From: Bacillota bacterium
GTDB lineage: Bacteria > Bacillota_A > Clostridia > Lachnospirales > WQUN01
Assembly (NCBI GenBank): GCA_009786175.1
Contig: WQTQ01000139.1
Span: 1 to 10,219 of the forward strand
Direction: 5' to 3'
Length of the DNA stretch: 10,219 nucleotides
The notes under the pieces are model-generated. The model saw only the letters and a list, made by a program, of their open reading frames with translations. It was not told the origin of the DNA and searched no databases. The stretch's first letter is position 1. Each line of letters starts with the position of its first letter. Below are positions 5,765 through 10,219 of the stretch, piece by piece. The translations under genes were made by a program, and so were the position numbers.

Positions 5765-8020
5765 ATGAAATTTCCGGAACAATTTATTGCAGCTTCACAC
5801 GAGTACTGCACTTTTGAAAAGCACGTAAACGCGCCACTTTTGCGCAGGGAGTTTAATTTAAGCGGGCCGGTTGCCGAAGCCAACCTGCTAATTGGCGCAG
5901 CGGGCTTTTACGAATTGTATGTAAACGGCGAAAAAATCAGCAAACTGCTGGCACCGTATATCAGCGCGCCGGATAATATTGTTTACTACGATTCCTACAA
6001 TGTCCGCGAATACCTGCAGCCGGGGGAAAATGTAATTGGCATTGTGCTGGGCAACGGTATGCAAAACCCAATAGGCGGCCATGTTTGGGATTTTCACAAG
6101 GCACCTTGGCGTGGCTCTCCAAGGGTGGCCTTGGGCTTAACCGCCACATACACAAACGGCGAAACATTTGAGCTTTCCAACGACGAGAATTTCCTCACAA
6201 GCCCTTCACCAATTTACTTTGACGATTTGCGCTGCGGCGAGTATTACGACGTCCGCCTGGAGCAGCCGGGGTGGAATATGCCCGGCTTTAACGCAAATAA
6301 CTGGACACCTGCCCTGCACGTTCGCCCGCCAAAAGGTGAAAAGCGTATATGCATGGCAGACCCAATCGTTACTGTAGGGCAAGTTGCACCCGTATCGGTA
6401 ACCAAAACAGCCGCCGGATACCTGTACGATTTTGGCATTAACCAATCCGGGGTATGTTTGCTGCATATTGACGGGGAACCGGGGCAGGAAATTGTACTGG
6501 AGCATTGCGAACACCTGCTGGAAACAGGGGAACTTACCCGCCACGACAGTTTCCAGCCCCGGGGCTATACACAAAAGGACATGTACATTTGCAAGGGCGA
6601 AAAATACGAAACCTACCGGCCGCGGTTTACATACCACGGTTTTAGATATGTGCTGGTTAAGGGCCTAAAGCCTCACCAGGCAACGGAAAATTTACTCACG
6701 TATCAAGTTATGCATTCCAACTTGGCCGAACGGGGCGGTTTCACCTGCGACAACCAAGTGGCCAACACTTTGCAGGAGTTAACCCGCCGTTCTACTTTGT
6801 CCAATTTCCACTACTTCCCCACAGACTGCCCCCATCGGGAGAAAAATGGTTGGACAGGGGACGCCGCCATTTCCGCCGAGCATACTCTGTTAAACCTGGC
6901 CCCGGAAAACAGTTACAAGGAATGGCTGCGCAGCGTATGCAAGGCCCAAAACGATAAAGGAGCGTTGCCTGGTATTGTGCCCACAGGCGGCTGGGGCTTT
7001 GAATGGGGCAACGGCCCCGCATGGGATTGCGTGCTTACCTACCTGCCCTACTTCACTTATATATACAGGGGTGGCACAGAAATTCTTGAAGAAAACGGCA
7101 CGGGCATTTTCCGCTACATCCACTACTTAAGCCGCAGTATGCGGCAGGATGGCCTAATTGAACTTGGCCTTGGGGATTGGTGTCCGCCGGGCAAACAAGC
7201 CCACGAACATCAGGCCCCCGTTCTGTTTACAGACAGTGTAATTTCCATGGATATTTGCCAAAAGGCCGCCTTCATTTTTAATGTACTGGGTTGGGATCGG
7301 GAAAGAGACTTTGCCCAATGCCTGGCAACAGAACTGCGGGCAAACATACGAAAAGAACTTATCGACTTTGCGACAATGCTGGCCTTGGGCAGCTGCCAAA
7401 CATCCCAGGCAATGGCCCTTTTCTACAATGTTTTTGACGAAAACGAAAACCCCGCCGCTGCCGCGCAGCTACTGCACCTTATAAATGAAACAAACGGCCA
7501 CATAGACACGGGCATTTTAGGCGCGCGGGTAATTTTCCATGTACTTTCCGACATGGGGCAAAGCGACCTTGCCTTTAACATGATAACCCGCCCGGAATAC
7601 CCTTCCTACGGCAACTGGGTTGCCCGGGGCGCAACTACCTTGTGGGAAAATTTCCACCCGCAAGAAGAGGGCATATGGTCCCGTAACCATCACTTTTTTG
7701 GTGACATCAGCAGCTGGTTTATACAGCGCGTCGCCGGCATAAGATACAACCCCTGCGGGGACGGGCAGGTATTTATTACACCGTCGTTCATTAGCAGCTT
7801 AAATTTTGCGGAAGCTTTTCACATTACCCCGTCCGGCAAGCTTTGTGTAAAATGGGAACGGTGCAAAACCACCGGAACAATTTTACTGAAAGTGTCTGTA
7901 CCCGATAAAACCCGGGGGGAAATCAGGCTCGAAAAGGGCTGGACATTTGAAGACGGTGCTACAACAACCCCCTGCTATCAGGGGGTACACAAAATACGAC
8001 TTCAGGAGGAATTGCAATGA
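5765..8020 (+). CDS. GH78-type alpha-L-rhamnosidase, cytoplasmic
   Basis: A 751-aa enzyme expected to release terminal alpha-L-rhamnose from oligosaccharides or glycosides by an inverting mechanism. The start is preceded by GAGGAG with 7 nt spacing. There is no signal peptide, so it should act in the cytoplasm on imported substrate. Domains by eye: N-terminal rhamnosidase beta-domain (about 25-135, FYELYVNG and GENVIGIVLGNG), a second beta-sandwich (about 210-310), the (alpha/alpha)6 catalytic barrel (about 320-655), and a C-terminal beta-domain (about 660-735). The family signature TDCPHREKNGWTGDA (353-367) matches the spacing I recall for Bacillus RhaB: Asp354, Arg358, general-acid Glu359, Trp363, Asp366. 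The second key glutamate is probably Glu628 in TTLWENFHP, followed by SRNHHFFG (639-646). It is shorter than many GH78 enzymes and lacks extra N-terminal binding domains. It overlaps the next gene by 4 nt. Specificity towards flavonoid rhamnosides, pectin side chains or other glycans cannot be read from the sequence. Confidence 0.93.
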   Translation: MKFPEQFIAASHEYCTFEKHVNAPLLRREFNLSGPVAEANLLIGAAGFYELYVNGEKISKLLAPYISAPDNIVYYDSYNVREYLQPGENVIGIVLGNGMQNPIGGHVWDFHKAPWRGSPRVALGLTATYTNGETFELSNDENFLTSPSPIYFDDLRCGEYYDVRLEQPGWNMPGFNANNWTPALHVRPPKGEKRICMADPIVTVGQVAPVSVTKTAAGYLYDFGINQSGVCLLHIDGEPGQEIVLEHCEHLLETGELTRHDSFQPRGYTQKDMYICKGEKYETYRPRFTYHGFRYVLVKGLKPHQATENLLTYQVMHSNLAERGGFTCDNQVANTLQELTRRSTLSNFHYFPTDCPHREKNGWTGDAAISAEHTLLNLAPENSYKEWLRSVCKAQNDKGALPGIVPTGGWGFEWGNGPAWDCVLTYLPYFTYIYRGGTEILEENGTGIFRYIHYLSRSMRQDGLIELGLGDWCPPGKQAHEHQAPVLFTDSVISMDICQKAAFIFNVLGWDRERDFAQCLATELRANIRKELIDFATMLALGSCQTSQAMALFYNVFDENENPAAAAQLLHLINETNGHIDTGILGARVIFHVLSDMGQSDLAFNMITRPEYPSYGNWVARGATTLWENFHPQEEGIWSRNHHFFGDISSWFIQRVAGIRYNPCGDGQVFITPSFISSLNFAEAFHITPSGKLCVKWERCKTTGTILLKVSVPDKTRGEIRLEKGWTFEDGATTTPCYQGVHKIRLQEELQ
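7967..7986 (+). other. Strong small hairpin inside the 3' end of the rhamnosidase gene
   Basis: ACCCCCTG (7967-7974) pairs perfectly with CAGGGGGT (7979-7986) around a CTAT loop. It is inside the coding region, 17 nt before the RBS of the next gene (AGGAGG, 8004-8009). No T-tract follows, so it is not a terminator. Its C5TG/CAG5 arms resemble the base of the terminator at 546-584. It could influence coupling or mRNA decay, or be chance in codons for TTPCYQGV. Confidence 0.5.
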
Positions 8021-9285
8021 GGTTAAGCGAAAATTATACCCTTTTGGCCGACGGACAGCCGGTTAATGTCTACCACACAAAAGCAGGGGATTTTGCCATA
8101 GTCTGTTTCTCAGGCAGCACAGACATTACCGTTACCACAAAAAAACCTTTCCACAATGTAACCGTGCGACCATTGCGGGCCAACCATAAGCACAGCGTTA
8201 ACGGTAGCGAAATTAGCCTGCGTCTCTCTGATAAAGACAAGGTATCTGTAGAACCTTACGGCCTTGAAAACCCGCTTTTCATCTTATGTTCGCAGTATAT
8301 TCCAAAACCGTGCAGCACCACGCATGTGTATGACTGCCAAGGAGTTACGGAAATTGGCACTGTCGAACTAAAAAGCAACGACCGGGTTTATATCGAAAAA
8401 GGCGCGATTGTTGTCGGTAATTTTGTCGCCAACGGCGCGAAAAATATTGAAATTACGGGCAACGGCATTATTTGGGGCTTGCCCTATTTAGAAGCAGGCA
8501 AGAAATACAGGACCATCCTGCAAAAGGAATGCGAAAACGTAACCATCCGCGGCATAACCATTGCAGATTCCCCAAGCTGGAACGTGGTGCCTACTGGCTG
8601 TAAAAACGTGACAATTGTAGACGTTAACGTCCTTGGGGTTGTTATGTCTACAGACGCCTTTGACGTTGTAGGCTGCGAAAACGTAACCATTACCCGCTGC
8701 TTTGCCTGCGTAAATGACGACTGTGTAGCCATTAAAGCCTGCCATTACAACGGCCCTGAAGGGGCCCGAAGTGTGAAAAACGTAACAGTTACGGAATGCG
8801 TCTTCTGGAAGCTGAAATGCGGTAACGCCCTGGAAATTGGCTTCGAAACCTCCGGCGACGAGATTTGCCGCATCACGTTTGAAAGTATCGACATCATCCA
8901 TTCCGAACATGAGGGCTGGCAGTCCGGCGCGGTATTTTCCATTCACAATGGGGACAGAGCCAATGTACACAATGTAAAGTTCAAAGATATTTACATCGAA
9001 GATGCCCACGAAAAACTGATAGACCTAAAAATACTTGTGTCAAAGTATTCTACCGATGACAAGCGCGGCCATATAAACGACATTACATTTGACGGGATTT
9101 ATGTGCTGGGCGATGTACTCCCGCCGTCGATAATAAGGGGCTATGAGCCGGACTCGGACCAGGGTAATTTGCATACAATCAACGATATTACCGTGCGTAA
9201 TTTGTATCTGAACGGTGAAAAAGTTGTGGGTAAGCTAAATGCCCATGCGGTTGTGGAGTTATCTACAAATGTAATATTCGAATAG
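8017..9285 (+). CDS. GH28/GH49-like right-handed beta-helix glycosidase, cytoplasmic, with atypical active site
   Basis: A 422-aa protein with no signal peptide. The ATG overlaps the rhamnosidase stop (ATGA) and AGGAGG lies 7 nt upstream, which indicates translational coupling. Residues 1-95 form a beta-rich N-terminal domain. From about 105 there are parallel beta-helix coils with repeats such as NVTIRGITIAD (174-184), NVTIVDVNVLG (197-207), NVTITRCFACV (222-232), NVTVTECVFWK (255-265), NVKFKDIYIED (319-329), DITFDGIYVLG (355-365) and DITVRNLYLNG (390-400). The polygalacturonase-fold catalytic aspartates are present: STDAFD (Asp213) and NDDCVAIK (Asp234, Asp235), with the same 21-residue spacing as Asp180-Asp201 in Aspergillus PGII. 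The GH28 GHG histidine position reads GNALEIG (Asn270), and I find no R-x-K motif. Clan GH-N hydrolase activity is therefore likely, but polygalacturonase activity is doubtful. Its position next to the rhamnosidase suggests the same imported oligosaccharide. Confidence 0.82.
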   Translation: MRLSENYTLLADGQPVNVYHTKAGDFAIVCFSGSTDITVTTKKPFHNVTVRPLRANHKHSVNGSEISLRLSDKDKVSVEPYGLENPLFILCSQYIPKPCSTTHVYDCQGVTEIGTVELKSNDRVYIEKGAIVVGNFVANGAKNIEITGNGIIWGLPYLEAGKKYRTILQKECENVTIRGITIADSPSWNVVPTGCKNVTIVDVNVLGVVMSTDAFDVVGCENVTITRCFACVNDDCVAIKACHYNGPEGARSVKNVTVTECVFWKLKCGNALEIGFETSGDEICRITFESIDIIHSEHEGWQSGAVFSIHNGDRANVHNVKFKDIYIEDAHEKLIDLKILVSKYSTDDKRGHINDITFDGIYVLGDVLPPSIIRGYEPDSDQGNLHTINDITVRNLYLNGEKVVGKLNAHAVVELSTNVIFE

Positions 9286-9304
9286 GGGCGGACACCATCC
9301 GCCC
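9286..9304 (+). other. Intercistronic hairpin immediately after the beta-helix glycosidase stop
   Basis: GGGCGGA (9286-9292) pairs with TCCGCCC (9298-9304) around loop CACCA, starting at the base after the TAG stop. No T-run follows. An alternative pairing is GGGGCG (9285-9290) with CGCCCC (9312-9317), which excludes the first stem. It may be an mRNA-stability or partial termination element in the 56-nt gap before the next gene. Confidence 0.45.
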
Positions 9305-9341
9305 GTTATTGCGCCCCAATAAAATATGAAGGAGAAAAATT

Positions 9342-10196
9342 ATGCTACCAACAGCCAACTTTTTCGGCCACGACGTAACCCGCCTAATCGTAGGTGACAA
9401 CCCAAACCATGCCAACAGCTATATCCACGACATCTACAGCAATGAAGAAATGGGCGAATACTACACCCACGAAAACAACGTAAAAATGCTGGTGCGGGCA
9501 AGGGAAACCGGCTACAACACAGCCCTTATCCTGGCAAGCCCAATTATGTTTGCAGCCCTGCGGGATTTTAACACCAACCACGGCGGCGGACTAAAAATTA
9601 TCTTACAAACATTCCCGCCTATGATAGACAAATTTACGGAAAACATTGACGAAATGATGGAGTTCGACCCAATCGCAATCTACCACCAGGGCACTACAGG
9701 CGAGCATTTGATAGAAATTAGCGACATAGACACCTACCTTAAAAATGTGGCCTATATCCGCAGTAAAGGTGTACCAACCGGCATGGCCTTCCACGACCCG
9801 GACAATGTACTGCGGGCAGAGCGGGAAAACTGGGGCGCAGACTTTTACGTACTTTGCCCTTACAACCTCCGCCGTAACCGCAAAGGCGAGCAATCCAGCT
9901 TTATCACGGGCAAGTCAAAAACGCAACTGGTTTTCCACCCGGATGACAGGCTTACAATGTTCCCGATAATCCGCGACATACAAAAACCCGTTATTGTTAT
10001 AAAAGCCATAGCCGGGGGGCAAATTTTAGTAGGCAAGCCGGAGGGAGAATATCCTACAATTATCGAAAAATATATGGCCGAGGCATATGCAAACATAAAA
10101 CCGGCTGATATAGTGTGCGTAGGCGTTTTTCAGAAACACAAAGACCAGCTTAAAGAGAACGCGGACATGGTTTCGCGAATATTAGGAGGAAAATAA
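9342..10196 (+). CDS. Probable TIM-barrel protein of unknown function
   Basis: A 284-aa cytoplasmic protein with AAGGAG 7 nt before its ATG. I cannot assign a characterised family. The alternating pattern of hydrophobic strands ending in polar residues suggests a (beta/alpha)8 barrel: LIVGDNPNHAN (15-25), ALILAS (61-66), LKIILQT (84-90), PIAIYHQGTTGE (110-121), PTGMAFHDPDN (145-155), ADFYVLCPYN (166-175), VIVIKAIAGG (217-226) and DIVCVGVF (256-263). Candidate functional residues at strand ends are Asp19, Asn20, His23, His115, His151, Asp152 and Lys221. The opening LIVGDNP strand and the closing G-V-F...ENADMVSRIL segment recall aldo-keto-reductase-related barrels, but the classical Asp-Tyr-Lys-His tetrad is not evident, so redox activity is unsupported. 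Its operon position after two glycosidases, and its overlap with a following gene, suggest a step in handling a released sugar. Isomerase, epimerase or lyase activity are all possible. Confidence 0.75.
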   Translation: MLPTANFFGHDVTRLIVGDNPNHANSYIHDIYSNEEMGEYYTHENNVKMLVRARETGYNTALILASPIMFAALRDFNTNHGGGLKIILQTFPPMIDKFTENIDEMMEFDPIAIYHQGTTGEHLIEISDIDTYLKNVAYIRSKGVPTGMAFHDPDNVLRAERENWGADFYVLCPYNLRRNRKGEQSSFITGKSKTQLVFHPDDRLTMFPIIRDIQKPVIVIKAIAGGQILVGKPEGEYPTIIEKYMAEAYANIKPADIVCVGVFQKHKDQLKENADMVSRILGGK

Positions 10197-10219
10197 TGAG
10201 CAAAAAATTTGCCTTTATA
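10196..10219 (+). CDS. Start of a downstream gene, cut by the window end
   Basis: The ATG at 10196-10198 shares its A with the preceding TAA stop (TAATG overlap), and AGGAGG at 10184-10189 lies 6 nt upstream. Only eight codons are visible (MSKKFAFI). A Lys-rich opening followed by a hydrophobic beta-strand would suit an NAD(P)-binding Rossmann protein such as a Gfo/Idh/MocA oxidoreductase, but eight residues cannot decide this. It is almost certainly co-translated with the TIM-barrel protein. Confidence 0.7.

Noticed and set aside
8488..9009. 173-codon open frame on the reverse strand inside the beta-helix glycosidase gene
   Set aside because: The forward strand encodes recognisable beta-helix coils and catalytic Asp motifs here. 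The reverse frame has no RBS or recognisable motif and follows from the Asn/Val/Thr-rich codon pattern.
8017..9285. Calling the protein a canonical polygalacturonase
   Set aside because: The GH28 catalytic His and R-x-K signatures are not found and no signal peptide is present, so only the wider GH28/GH49-like fold is supported.

Overview
The window looks like a carbohydrate-uptake and glycan-degradation locus from a low-to-mid GC Gram-positive anaerobe, most likely a Clostridia-type Firmicute. This is inferred from three things: strong AGGAGG-like ribosome binding sites 6-10 nt before every start, LVFAAC/IFAAC lipoboxes followed by Pro/Asp-rich linkers, and an LplA/YtcQ-like solute-binding lipoprotein next to a rhamnosidase. 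Every gene is on the + strand. I cannot place the species from the sequence.

Layout. (i) 1-531 is the C-terminal end of a larger exported protein whose start lies outside the window; a strong intrinsic terminator closes it (546-596). (ii) 774-2276 and 2457-3947 encode two paralogous sugar-binding ABC lipoproteins. Each has its own RBS and leader, and each is followed by a hairpin built on the same GGATACAGG...GTATCC stem, so gene plus hairpin seems to have been duplicated as a unit. The first hairpin has a T5 tract and should terminate. The second lacks a clear U-tract and lies only 23 nt before the next gene. (iii) 4032-10219 is a tightly packed series: a third, LplA-like solute-binding lipoprotein; a cytosolic GH78-type alpha-L-rhamnosidase; a cytosolic GH28/GH49-like right-handed beta-helix glycosidase overlapping the rhamnosidase stop (ATGA); a 284-aa probable TIM-barrel protein of unknown function; and the first eight codons of another gene overlapping that stop (TAATG).

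Working model (inference): the lipoproteins capture plant-derived rhamnosylated oligosaccharides, possibly pectic (rhamnogalacturonan-type). A permease not in this window imports them intact. The two glycosidases, which have no signal peptides, then trim them in the cytoplasm, and the TIM-barrel protein and its downstream neighbour probably process a released sugar. No permease, ATPase or regulator gene is present in the window.

The most unusual points are the beta-helix glycosidase, which keeps the three-Asp catalytic set of GH28/GH49 but lacks the GH28 His and R-x-K signatures; the unassigned TIM-barrel protein; and the duplicated gene-plus-hairpin unit, whose second copy may act as a leaky attenuator.
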